From contig JABLXD010000013.1 of NCBI GenBank assembly GCA_013178285.1, forward strand, positions 1 to 48,761: a stretch of 48,761 nucleotides of DNA. Direction: 5' to 3'. The translations under genes were made by a program, and so were the position numbers. Source of the DNA: Methanofastidiosum sp. GTDB taxonomy: Archaea > Methanobacteriota_B > Thermococci > Methanofastidiosales > Methanofastidiosaceae. This document shows positions 1-7,690 of the stretch, piece after piece. A model generated the notes under the pieces. The model did no database searches. It was given only the letters and a program-made list of their open reading frames with translations, and had not been told where the DNA came from. Within the stretch, counting starts at the first letter, position 1. Each line of letters starts with the position of its first letter.

Positions 1-1083
1 AATACTAATACACACGTCGCATTGGATATTATCATTCAAAATAAGTATATTAAGGACGATAACGGACTGCTGGACCTTTTTAATAAGACGGGATATGATA
101 GAAGTCTGCAAGGAATAAAACAAATGATTTATGAGCTCACTCGATGCGGTCTTATCACAAGAAATAATTTCAATGATCTAAGGCCAACTGAAAATGCATT
201 AACTATACCTAAAATCTCAGATAAAAAAAATCAGCCAGATGAATCTGCAATAGAGCAATGTTTAAAGTTAATAGATTACTTAGAGAATAATGAACTTTTT
301 ATTAAGAATACCATCATAGCCTTTTCTAAAAATCTAAAGAACAACAGAGAAATATTAGACTACTTACTAGCTTTAGATGTTAACTTTAAATCTGATGATC
401 ATTCCCACATCCCTGCAATGAAGAATTTTTTAGTATATCTTGGAATCTTAAATGAAACTGGAGATTTTACAAATCTGGGTTCTAAAATTCTTAACAATTT
501 GTTAGTTAGTTATTGGCAAATTGCACCTGGAGAAAATGCAAGACTTTGGCCTGGGATGAAAAGTGGAGAATATGTGGCAGTGGGCTGGAAAAATACCCCT
601 AATCTTTCTAATGTCAAATCCAAAGAAGAGTTATTTCAAATCCTAAAAAATTACAATTTTGGAGATAGTCTTCAGGAGACACAAACAAGTAAATTATGGC
701 AGTTTTTAAAAGAAATTAAAGTAGGTGACAAATTAGTCATCAATAAAGGGAAAAGCAAAATTATTGGAATTGGAGAAGTAATTGGAGATTACTATTTTGA
801 ACAAGCGGCAAGTGAATACAAACATAGAAAGAAAGTAAGATTTACCTGGACTGGAGAAGTTGATGTCCCTTTTCAAGGGAAATTCGGAACTACTTTAGTA
901 GAACTATCTAAAGAGGAATATGATAAACTAACTAGTTACACATTTGATAAGAATTTAGGAGTTACGGGAGTTGTCCAATTACTCCAGTCAAAGAAGCAAA
1001 TCATCCTGTATGGCCCGCCCGGTACTGGTAAGACCTACAAGGCTAGGGAGTATGCAATTGAATTTATATCAAAAAATACGTGA
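1..1083 (+). CDS. McrB-like N-terminal specificity module with P-loop, 5' end outside window
   Basis: The frame is open from the first base of the window, so the true start lies upstream; a TTG at 22 is the first possible internal start. Residues 1-160 are helical with winged-helix character. About 170-300 look like an EVE/PUA-type base-recognition domain (IAPGENARLWPG, then VAVGW, then a VGDKLVI strand) as found at the front of archaeal McrB proteins. The protein ends with KKQIILYGPPGTGKTY and only 14 more residues before TGA at 1081, so it carries Walker A but no Walker B, sensor or arginine finger. McrB proteins normally continue about 250 residues further. It is either a separate subunit supplying a P-loop to the C-terminal half encoded downstream, or a remnant. 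Its P-loop codons (CTG, GGC, CCG, AAG) differ from those of the next gene, which argues against a recent local duplication. Confidence 0.7.
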   Translation, partial: NTNTHVALDIIIQNKYIKDDNGLLDLFNKTGYDRSLQGIKQMIYELTRCGLITRNNFNDLRPTENALTIPKISDKKNQPDESAIEQCLKLIDYLENNELFIKNTIIAFSKNLKNNREILDYLLALDVNFKSDDHSHIPAMKNFLVYLGILNETGDFTNLGSKILNNLLVSYWQIAPGENARLWPGMKSGEYVAVGWKNTPNLSNVKSKEELFQILKNYNFGDSLQETQTSKLWQFLKEIKVGDKLVINKGKSKIIGIGEVIGDYYFEQAASEYKHRKKVRFTWTGEVDVPFQGKFGTTLVELSKEEYDKLTSYTFDKNLGVTGVVQLLQSKKQIILYGPPGTGKTYKAREYAIEFISKNT

Positions 1084-1124
1084 AATAATTTTATGTGTTA
1101 AATATGTTAAGAGTAGGGTATAAT

Positions 1125-1928
1125 ATGAACATTAATAATATTATTGAAAAAGCCAAGGATTTTGAAAAGAACCCCCCGCCTTTCTATAATCCTAATAAGG
1201 CTAAAAATGGAATTGAAGAGTTTACTGCTAAGTTTAATTATGAAAAAATAAAAAATCTTACCTTAGAAGAATATGTTCTCGGAAATAAAAATAAGGATAC
1301 ATTTTCATATTTACTTGAATTCAAAGAACTTCCTGGTGTCAGTATCAAAGGTAATATAGCTTCAAAATTTTATATCTATACTAATGACAAACTATTTCCA
1401 AAGCAAATGTATATGGTTGGCAAAAAATTAAATGTTGACTATAATCAGGCGAAATTAGAATTCAATAAAGTTAGGGATTCACTAGTAAAAATATTGGATT
1501 ACTCAAAACAAGACAATTTTATCGCTATCGATGAACTTGAAATCCTATCTTCAATAGTAAAATCTAAAATTATTTTTATGTACAACTCTGAAAAGATAAC
1601 TACCACAATGTCACCTAAAAGAGTTAAAAAAGCCTGTGAATTTTTTGATTTTGAATTTGATCCAAATCATCCAATAAATTCAAATCATAGATTAGTAAAT
1701 AAAATAAAAAGTATAGAATTTTTTAGTTCATGGAGTAGCTATAAGATAGGTTCATTTCTAAATCATCTGATTAATACAATAGGGCTTGAAGGCCCGACCA
1801 ATAATTTTTGGGAACTATTAGAAAAGAAAAAACAAATTATTTTATATGGTCCACCCGGTACAGGTAAAACTTATTTTGCAAGAGAATATGCACTTAATTT
1901 TATTGAAAGAGGTGATAACAGTGAGTGA
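1125..1928 (+). CDS. McrB-like second N-terminal module ending just after Walker A
   Basis: This is a 267-aa protein if it starts at ATG 1125, preceded by AGGGT at good distance; an in-frame GTG at 1095 lacks such a site. Residues 1-225 form a domain seen at the N-terminus of McrB-like type IV restriction proteins (NLTLEEYVLGNK region), presumably recognising modified or foreign DNA; it is unrelated to the EVE-like domain of the preceding gene. Residues 232-267 carry QIILYGPPGTGKTY and end 18 residues after the P-loop threonine. The next gene continues the McrB fold in the +1 frame with an 8-nt overlap. The protein therefore holds Walker A only. A single-base frameshift in a formerly continuous mcrB is the main alternative, but a good ribosome binding site and GTG start lie exactly at the junction. 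Confidence 0.75.
   Translation: MNINNIIEKAKDFEKNPPPFYNPNKAKNGIEEFTAKFNYEKIKNLTLEEYVLGNKNKDTFSYLLEFKELPGVSIKGNIASKFYIYTNDKLFPKQMYMVGKKLNVDYNQAKLEFNKVRDSLVKILDYSKQDNFIAIDELEILSSIVKSKIIFMYNSEKITTTMSPKRVKKACEFFDFEFDPNHPINSNHRLVNKIKSIEFFSSWSSYKIGSFLNHLINTIGLEGPTNNFWELLEKKKQIILYGPPGTGKTYFAREYALNFIERGDNSE
1911..1916 (+). promoter_or_regulatory. Shine-Dalgarno site deciding the start of the McrB C-terminal half
   Basis: GGTGAT, within the longer AGAGGTGAT, lies inside the last codons of the preceding gene, four bases before GTG at 1921. It matches the archaeal anti-SD core and is the same type of site used elsewhere in the window, for example at 5194, 33320 and 43335. It supports independent or coupled initiation rather than a simple frameshift error. 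Confidence 0.6.
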
Positions 1929-2877
1929 TAATGTAAATGGAAAATTTGATGAATATATGAAAAATGGGCAGATTGAATTTATTACATTTCATCCCTCATA
2001 CTCATATGAAGAGTTTATGGAGGGAATAACTGCCCATACAGAAAAAGAGGGCGTTCCAACAGAAAAAATACAATACAAACTGAAAGCAGGTATTTTCAAA
2101 GAAATGTGTAAAAGAGCTTTGGCTAGCGCCATAGGATATGATCTAAAAATAAATTCTACATGGAATGAAGTATTTGGCGATTATCAAACAAAAATTGAAT
2201 CTGGCAAAGAAATAGACTTTGAAAATGCGAAAAAATATCTTCTTATTATAGATGAAATAAATAGGGGAGACATATCCAAAATTTTTGGTGAATTAATAAC
2301 TCTTTTAGAAAGTGACAAAAGACTTGGATCAGATAATACCCTTGTTGTTAAACTGCCTTATTCAAATGATCTATTTGGAGTTCCACCAAATCTATACATA
2401 ATTGGAACGATGAATACTGCGGATAGAAGTATTGCTCTAATTGATGTTGCCCTTAGGAGAAGATTTGGATTTAAGGAATTAATGCCTGACTTTGAATTAG
2501 TTACAAAATATGTGGAAGAAAAAAAAGATGAATTTGAGGATGGAGTTTATGATTTAGTTACTGATTCTATAGCATGTGTAAAAATAATCAACAAAAGAAT
2601 ATGTGAAGAAAGAACTGTTGGCAGAGATAAACAAATAGGGCATTCTTATTTTTTCACAATTAAGGAAACAAATGATATAATTAGAGTATGGCAAAATGAA
2701 ATACTCCCACTTCTAGAAGAGTACTGCTATGGAAACTATGAGAAGATAAGCGATCTATTGCTCAGAGAAGAATCCAATAATTGGATCAATAAAGTCGATG
2801 GAATAAAAGAGTTTTCTTCTAGCGAAGATCTAAAGAGTTTCTTGAAGGAGATTATAGAATCTGGTAAAAATGAGTGA
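1921..2877 (+). CDS. McrB-like AAA+ GTPase/ATPase C-terminal half (Walker B, sensor, arginine finger)
   Basis: This is a 318-aa protein starting at GTG 1921. It begins inside the AAA+ core, immediately after where Walker A would be: FITFHPSYSYEEFMEGI (about 18-35) is the usual McrB segment downstream of the P-loop. Walker B is LLIIDEINRGD (about 107-117), followed by the McrB signature MNTADRS (about 163) and the arginine-finger region RRRFGF (about 178). No Walker A is present in the polypeptide, so it can hydrolyse nucleotide only with a partner such as the preceding gene product. The mcrC-like gene follows with an 8-nt overlap. In the McrBC family this motor powers translocation and activates the McrC nuclease. 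What is odd is the break between Walker A and the rest of one fold. Confidence 0.8.
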   Translation: MSDNVNGKFDEYMKNGQIEFITFHPSYSYEEFMEGITAHTEKEGVPTEKIQYKLKAGIFKEMCKRALASAIGYDLKINSTWNEVFGDYQTKIESGKEIDFENAKKYLLIIDEINRGDISKIFGELITLLESDKRLGSDNTLVVKLPYSNDLFGVPPNLYIIGTMNTADRSIALIDVALRRRFGFKELMPDFELVTKYVEEKKDEFEDGVYDLVTDSIACVKIINKRICEERTVGRDKQIGHSYFFTIKETNDIIRVWQNEILPLLEEYCYGNYEKISDLLLREESNNWINKVDGIKEFSSSEDLKSFLKEIIESGKNE

Positions 2878-4141
2878 CGAAATAGTTACAATTGAAGAGT
2901 ATAGGCAAAAAGAAATAGAAAACTTTGATGTGTCTAGAGACTGGGACTACTTAGAAAGCGATTTCTTCAAATATAAAAATAAATTGCCATATGATTTATT
3001 TTTTAATAAAGAAAAAAAAGTTTGCATTAAGAATACCTCTTATTCTGGCATAATCCAACTTCAAAACGTCAGACTCCACTTTTCTACAAAAGTAAAAACA
3101 AATCTTTTTTACATGCTGAGCTTCTTAAAATCTGAAGAAGAACTACTAATGGATCCTGAGATATCTATCGAAATAAAAGAAGGGGTAAATTTCTTTGATA
3201 TTATCGGAAGACTTTTTTTAAATGAATTAGAAGCGATAGTAGAAAAAGGCCTTCTAAAAAGTTATGTTGAAAAACACGAAAATCTAAACTATCTAAAAGG
3301 AAAACTTTCTATTAAGGGCCAGATGAAAAATCACATTGATAGTAGGCCCAATTTTTCATGTATTTATGATGATTTGACATTTAACAATTTAGAAAATCAG
3401 ATTGTTTTGAGAAGTCTAAATTTATTGACTCCGTTAATTAGGTTTAATCAGCCCTTAAAATCTGAACTTATACGATATGAATTTATTCTAAAGGATATAG
3501 TAGATTTAACTAACGTTTCTCCGTTAGACTGTGATAGTATCTGTTTTAATAGACTAAATGATTATTATTCTGCAATAATACAGTTTTCAAAATTGATTTT
3601 AGAAGAGAAGTTCATTAGATCTATACATAAGGGAGAGTCTAGAGGATTTAATTTCATTGTGAATATGAATAAAGTTTATGAAGATTTCATCACTGAGATT
3701 GTAAAAGATGTGGTAAAAAAGGAATTTTCTGATTATTCTATAACAAGCCAAGCAAGTTTTTCCAGCCTTGTCAAAGAAAGAAAAATATTGACAAGGCCAG
3801 ACTTAGTACTAAGAAAAGGCAGGGACAACTATCCATTGATCCTCGACACAAAGTACAAACGAGAGGATAAGAATGCTGACTATTACCAAATTATATCATA
3901 TTGTCTTGCAATCCCTAACGCTAAAGCAGCTTGTCTTATTTATCCGCAAACAGAAAGTGATATCGATAAGAAACTTATTTTGAGGAGAGATATTACTACT
4001 CCATATGGGAAAAATATAATCTTATACACAAGAACTGTAGATTTACATATTGAAAAAGATATGGAGTTTGGAGAATACATACAAAATATAAAAGCTCAGA
4101 TAAAAGAAATTATTTTAGATTGCCTAAAAGAACAAGAGTGA
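2870..4141 (+). CDS. mcrC: McrC-like PD-(D/E)xK nuclease subunit of type IV restriction system
   Basis: This is a 423-aa protein, normal for McrC. The ATG at 2870 overlaps the end of the McrB C-terminal gene by 8 nt, indicating translational coupling. The N-terminal half (about 1-200) is the McrC bridging region that contacts the McrB ring. The C-terminal half holds the nuclease: TRPDLVLRKG (about 307-316) with the metal-binding Asp, then LILDTKYKR (about 322-330), giving the D...DxK arrangement. The catalytic motif is intact, so the nuclease is expected to be active if the split McrB motor assembles. The cluster ends here; the next gene is convergent on the minus strand. Confidence 0.85.
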   Translation: MSDEIVTIEEYRQKEIENFDVSRDWDYLESDFFKYKNKLPYDLFFNKEKKVCIKNTSYSGIIQLQNVRLHFSTKVKTNLFYMLSFLKSEEELLMDPEISIEIKEGVNFFDIIGRLFLNELEAIVEKGLLKSYVEKHENLNYLKGKLSIKGQMKNHIDSRPNFSCIYDDLTFNNLENQIVLRSLNLLTPLIRFNQPLKSELIRYEFILKDIVDLTNVSPLDCDSICFNRLNDYYSAIIQFSKLILEEKFIRSIHKGESRGFNFIVNMNKVYEDFITEIVKDVVKKEFSDYSITSQASFSSLVKERKILTRPDLVLRKGRDNYPLILDTKYKREDKNADYYQIISYCLAIPNAKAACLIYPQTESDIDKKLILRRDITTPYGKNIILYTRTVDLHIEKDMEFGEYIQNIKAQIKEIILDCLKEQE

Positions 4142-4195
4142 AAGGGAATCAAGAAGCATTAATTTTAGGGCCAGATTTTATTGGAGCACTTACTT

Positions 4196-4588
4196 TCAAT
4201 CATACATTATAATGCCCTCATCAAGAGCAGGCTCAGATTCGGCAGCCCCGCATTTTGGGCACCTTGTGGGAGCGTTAAATTTATACTTTCCGCCGCATTC
4301 GCAGTTGCCCGCATACTTTTCAATTTCTCTGTGGTACTGCTCTTTATATATTACTTCCCCTGTATAGTTTTCTTGCACGAATTTGTCATGTTTAGCGGTA
4401 GCCATACAATAGGGTACTTTTAATCCCTTGAGGTATCCATTGTGAAGGTCGCCAAGTTCCATAAAGAATATATCTTTTTCCATCCCACATCGATCGCAGT
4501 GCAGCTTGTGAAAAGTAAATCCCCCTCCTGAAGATATCCTGTATTCTGCACCGCATTTTTTGCATATCACATTATAAGAACAGCCCAT
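4196..4588 (-). CDS. Small multi-zinc-ribbon protein, unknown function
   Basis: This is a 130-aa protein starting at ATG 4588 with AGGT four bases upstream. It carries three Cys pairs of zinc-ribbon type: CKKCG (about 9-13), CDRCG (about 31-35) and a C-terminal pair formed by NCECGGKY with CPKCGAAE (about 100-118). The conserved N-terminus MGCSYNV and the Gly run SSGGGF resemble small stand-alone zinc-ribbon proteins of archaea and bacteria that have no assigned role. It sits between the McrBC cluster and the type I system, convergent with mcrC and in the same direction as the DUF6508 gene. It may be an island passenger; I see no catalytic motif. Confidence 0.75.
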   Translation of the reverse strand: MGCSYNVICKKCGAEYRISSGGGFTFHKLHCDRCGMEKDIFFMELGDLHNGYLKGLKVPYCMATAKHDKFVQENYTGEVIYKEQYHREIEKYAGNCECGGKYKFNAPTRCPKCGAAESEPALDEGIIMYD

Positions 4589-4637
4589 ACTTACCTTCAG
4601 TGATTATACTATTTATTCTTAATTGAACAATAAAGTT

Positions 4638-5060
4638 CTAATCCATCTCATCTCTTATTTCCTTTAATCTCCTGAGGATCTTCAGCACCAAGCCGCTTTC
4701 TATAGTCTCTTCAAGCAGGCCCTCGCAGAATCTGTCCTGTCTTACTATTATTGTAAGGAGTCTTCGGATATCCTTTAGATCTGCCCTAGAGAGCTTCTCA
4801 TCACTAGCAGAATATTCCCCTGCTTCTGCAATCCAGTCCATCCACCTGAAATTAGTTACAAATCCTTCTTTGTAAAGATCCTCGTAGAATTTTAGCCCAA
4901 TGCCTGTTAAGAGGTAAAAAGGCAGCACAAGAACACCGGGTTTATCCTGTGGTGCCTCAATGAAGAATTTATTTCTATTGTCTTCAAAGAGCGGAAGGTA
5001 TTTTAGAATATTGTCTATGTTCTCTTTTGTAACTGGCACTGATTCTTCCACTCGTGTCAT
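4638..5060 (-). CDS. DUF6508-type protein
   Basis: This is a 140-aa protein from ATG 5060; AGGGATT lies a few bases upstream, and the 41-residue extension possible from 5183 is rich in Lys/Ile and looks non-coding. The sequence fits the DUF6508 pattern: an N-terminal helix (ENIDNILKYLPLFED), a hydrophobic middle with PFYLLTGIGLKFYEDL, then FRWMDWIAEAGEY, and the highly conserved tail RLLTIIVRQDRFCEGLLEET with ESGLVLKILRRLKEI. The family is widespread in bacteria and archaea, and I know of no established function. It is transcribed divergently from the type I restriction operon; their shared upstream region contains the first copy of the 38-bp repeat. Confidence 0.7.
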   Translation of the reverse strand: MTRVEESVPVTKENIDNILKYLPLFEDNRNKFFIEAPQDKPGVLVLPFYLLTGIGLKFYEDLYKEGFVTNFRWMDWIAEAGEYSASDEKLSRADLKDIRRLLTIIVRQDRFCEGLLEETIESGLVLKILRRLKEIRDEMD

Positions 5061-5116
5061 AGCAATCCCTTTACATTCATAGTGTGTGTTTTTAATACTA
5101 TCTGGAAAAGAATTAT

Positions 5117-5154
5117 TTTTCCCTATTTTCCCTATTTTTTTCCATATTCTTATA
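5117..5154 (+). repeat. Direct repeat, left copy, flanking the type I restriction module
   Basis: These 38 bases are identical to 12187-12224. The unit holds two tandem 9-mers TTTTCCCTA followed by a T tract and ends with CCATATTCTTATA. ACTATCT also precedes both copies (5097-5103 here; 12181-12187 at the right), but here 14 extra bases intervene, so the similarity extends left. The TTATAAG end (5150-5156) could serve as a TATA box for the gene at 5205, placing a transcript start near 5178. It may be a shared promoter/operator, a recombination site, or both. Confidence 0.8.
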
Positions 5155-5204
5155 AGTGTGAAATACGATTTGTATATATACAATTAATTTTCTAGGTGAG
5201 ACAA

Positions 5205-6143
5205 ATGGAAAAATTGACTTTTCTTGAACTTGCTAAGAAAGTACTATTTGAAGAAAATAAAGCGTTGACTGCTGAAGAGATATGGAAGATAGGAGATGAA
5301 AAAGGATACGCTTCTCTTGTTCTAACAAAAGGCAGGACTCCATGGAGAACTATGGGCGCTCAAATATATGTAAGTATGAAAAATGATGAAAATACCCCAT
5401 TTATTAAAATGGGCACAAGTCCTCAAACGTTTAATCTGAGAGCTAACCTTAGTCAAAAGGAAATAGAAGAATTAGATAATAAACCAATAGGATTTATCAA
5501 AGAAACTGAAAAAAAACTCGCTTTTACAGAAAGAGAATTGCACCCTTTTCTTACATATTTTGTCCATACTTATTATAGGATCTATACCAAAACTATCTAC
5601 CATGAGAAATCAACTAAACAAAAGTACGCACAATGGCTACACCCTGATATAGTTGGAGTCTATCTGCCTTTAGGAGAATGGAAGAAAGAAGTAGTGGACT
5701 TGTCAAAAGCCATAGGTACACCTTATGTGAGATTTTATTCTTTTGAGCTGAAAAGAGAATTAAATTTCTCTAATTTAAGAGAAGCATTTTTTCAAACAGT
5801 TTCCAATTCTTCTTGGGCAAACAATGGATATCTAGTTGCAGCTGAAATTGATGAAGACCCAGATTTTTTATCAGAACTTAAAAGATTATCAATGTCATTT
5901 GGTATCGGTGTGATTAAAATAGACATCGAATCACCTGACGATAGCGAAATACTTTTTCAACCAAGATTTAATACAGACTTGGATTGGGATGCAATCAATA
6001 AACTGGCAGAAGAAAATATTGATTTTAAGGATTTCTTGAACAGAGTTACAATTGATCTAGCCAAGAGTGATGTTTACAATGAAAAATATGATAAAGTCTA
6101 TATTTTAGATGCACTTATTAAACTAATAAAAAAGAAACATTAA
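5205..6143 (+). CDS. HARE-HTH domain protein leading the type I R-M operon, possible nuclease or regulator
   Basis: This is a 312-aa protein. ATG 5205 is chosen because AGGTGAG (5194-5200) ends four bases upstream; the GTG at 5196 lies inside that site. Residues 1-75 form a HARE-HTH winged-helix domain (FLELAKKVLFEENKALTAEE, then KGRTPWRTMGAQIY). The C-terminal part has alternating strands and helices resembling the COG2958-like proteins often found near restriction genes: KYAQWLHPDIVGVYLPLG (about 140), then VRFYSFELKREL (about 174-185). The D...ExK-like spacing of HPDIVG and FELKRE could be a PD-(D/E)xK-type site, but this is inference. It lies 35 nt before hsdM and may control, target or add a nuclease to the R-M system. 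Confidence 0.7.
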   Translation: MEKLTFLELAKKVLFEENKALTAEEIWKIGDEKGYASLVLTKGRTPWRTMGAQIYVSMKNDENTPFIKMGTSPQTFNLRANLSQKEIEELDNKPIGFIKETEKKLAFTERELHPFLTYFVHTYYRIYTKTIYHEKSTKQKYAQWLHPDIVGVYLPLGEWKKEVVDLSKAIGTPYVRFYSFELKRELNFSNLREAFFQTVSNSSWANNGYLVAAEIDEDPDFLSELKRLSMSFGIGVIKIDIESPDDSEILFQPRFNTDLDWDAINKLAEENIDFKDFLNRVTIDLAKSDVYNEKYDKVYILDALIKLIKKKH

Positions 6144-6178
6144 TAATCTACCTGATTTTGAGTTTATGGAGTGATACA

Positions 6179-7690
6179 TTGGCCTTAGACATAAAAACAC
6201 TTGAAAACTGGCTCTGGGAAGCAGCATGTAAGATCAGAGGAGAAATAGATGCTCCAAAATTCAAAGATTTCATTCTACCCATAATTTTTCTAAAGAGATT
6301 ATCTGATGTTTTTGATGATGAAGTTAATAAGCTCGTTGAAAGCTATGGCAATAAAGAACTGGCCCTAAAATTAATTGAAGAAGATCACGGGCTTGTTAGA
6401 TTTTATCTTCCAAAGGAAGCTAGATGGGATTATATTTCTAAGCTAACAACAGACGTCGGTGAAAATCTTACAACTGCAGTAAAGGCAATTGCAAGAGAGA
6501 ATCCAAAACTTCAAGGTGTTATAGACTCAAAGGATTTCAATGAAACTGCTGCAGGCCAGCGTGTCATAAGTGAAGACAAGCTTAAGTCACTAATAGATGT
6601 GCTAGGAAGGCATCGGCTTGGCCTAAAAGATGTTGAGCCAGATATCCTTGGAAGGGCATACGAATATCTCTTGAGAAAATTTGCAGAGGGCAGTGGTCAG
6701 AGTGCAGGAGAGTTCTATACGCCACGAGAAGTGGGGGTCCTTATGGCCCATATACTTGACCCAGAGCCAGATGTGAGGGTATATGACCCATGTTGCGGAT
6801 CAGGCGGACTTCTAATCAAATGCTATCTTAAATTTAAGGCCAAAAATGATGAATCAAAAACTTTAAGATTTTATGGGCAAGAGATACTTCCTTCTACATT
6901 TGCAATGGCAAAAATGAATGTCTTTATTCATGACATGGAAGCAGACATATCTCTTGGAGATACTATGCACAACCCTGCCTTTACAACTTCTGATGGGTCT
7001 CTTGATACCTTTGACATAGTAACAGCAAATCCAATGTGGAATCAGAAGTTTGATCAACCTACCTATGAAAACGATCCATTTGAAAGATTTAGCCTTGGAT
7101 TTCCTCCAACAAGTAGCGCAGACTGGGGATGGATACAGCACATGTATTCCTCATTAAACGAAAAAGGAAAAATGGCCGTTGTCCTTGATACAGGTGCAGT
7201 TTCTAGAGGTAGCGGAAATCAGGGAAGAAATAGAGAGCGAGACATAAGAAAAGAGTTTATTGATAGGGACTTAGTCGAAGCGGTATTCCTTCTCCCAGAC
7301 AATTTATTCTATAACACAAGCGCCCCAGGTATAATCCTTGTAATGAATAGAAAAAAGAAAAGACCAAATGAGATTTTACTAATTAATGCTTCAGATAAGT
7401 TCTCAAAAGGAAGACCAAAAAACTTTATTGATGAAACTACGTATGTTCCCTTTCTTTCAAATATATACCATAACTGGGTTGAAGAGGAAGGAGTTAGTAA
7501 GATCATAACTAAGGAAGAGGCAATAAAAAATGACTACAATCTAAGCCCTTCAAGATATGTTTCAAAATCAAACGGAAATGAGGCCTTATCCGTAGAAGAT
7601 GCTTATGTCCTCGTTAGTGAAGCAGAGGAAGAAAGGCAAGAGGCTGATAAAAAACTTAGAGAGGTATTGGATAAGCTGGGGCTTGAATAG
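6179..7690 (+). CDS. hsdM: Type I restriction-modification methyltransferase subunit M
   Basis: This is a 503-aa protein. TTG 6179 is chosen because GGAGTGAT (6168-6175) sits three bases upstream; an in-frame TTG at 6158 has no such site. The N-terminal helical domain (DFILPIIFLKRLSDVFDDE) is typical of HsdM. The SAM-binding motif is DPCCGSGGLL (about 202-211) and the adenine N6-methylation motif is NPMW (about 283), a variant of NPPF. It partners with HsdS to methylate adenine in a bipartite target and with HsdR to restrict unmethylated DNA. It is followed directly by hsdS with no spacer, so M and S are probably made in step. The gene looks intact. Confidence 0.95.
   Translation: MALDIKTLENWLWEAACKIRGEIDAPKFKDFILPIIFLKRLSDVFDDEVNKLVESYGNKELALKLIEEDHGLVRFYLPKEARWDYISKLTTDVGENLTTAVKAIARENPKLQGVIDSKDFNETAAGQRVISEDKLKSLIDVLGRHRLGLKDVEPDILGRAYEYLLRKFAEGSGQSAGEFYTPREVGVLMAHILDPEPDVRVYDPCCGSGGLLIKCYLKFKAKNDESKTLRFYGQEILPSTFAMAKMNVFIHDMEADISLGDTMHNPAFTTSDGSLDTFDIVTANPMWNQKFDQPTYENDPFERFSLGFPPTSSADWGWIQHMYSSLNEKGKMAVVLDTGAVSRGSGNQGRNRERDIRKEFIDRDLVEAVFLLPDNLFYNTSAPGIILVMNRKKKRPNEILLINASDKFSKGRPKNFIDETTYVPFLSNIYHNWVEEEGVSKIITKEEAIKNDYNLSPSRYVSKSNGNEALSVEDAYVLVSEAEEERQEADKKLREVLDKLGLE

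Noticed and set aside
1912-1928. Programmed ribosomal frameshift between the McrB halves
   Set aside because: No slippery heptamer, homopolymer or downstream stem is seen, and a good ribosome binding site offers a simpler explanation; it is not fully excluded.
4181-4423. Open frame on the plus strand opposite the zinc-ribbon gene
   Set aside because: It is the shadow of the Cys-rich minus-strand gene, has no ribosome binding site and no family resemblance.
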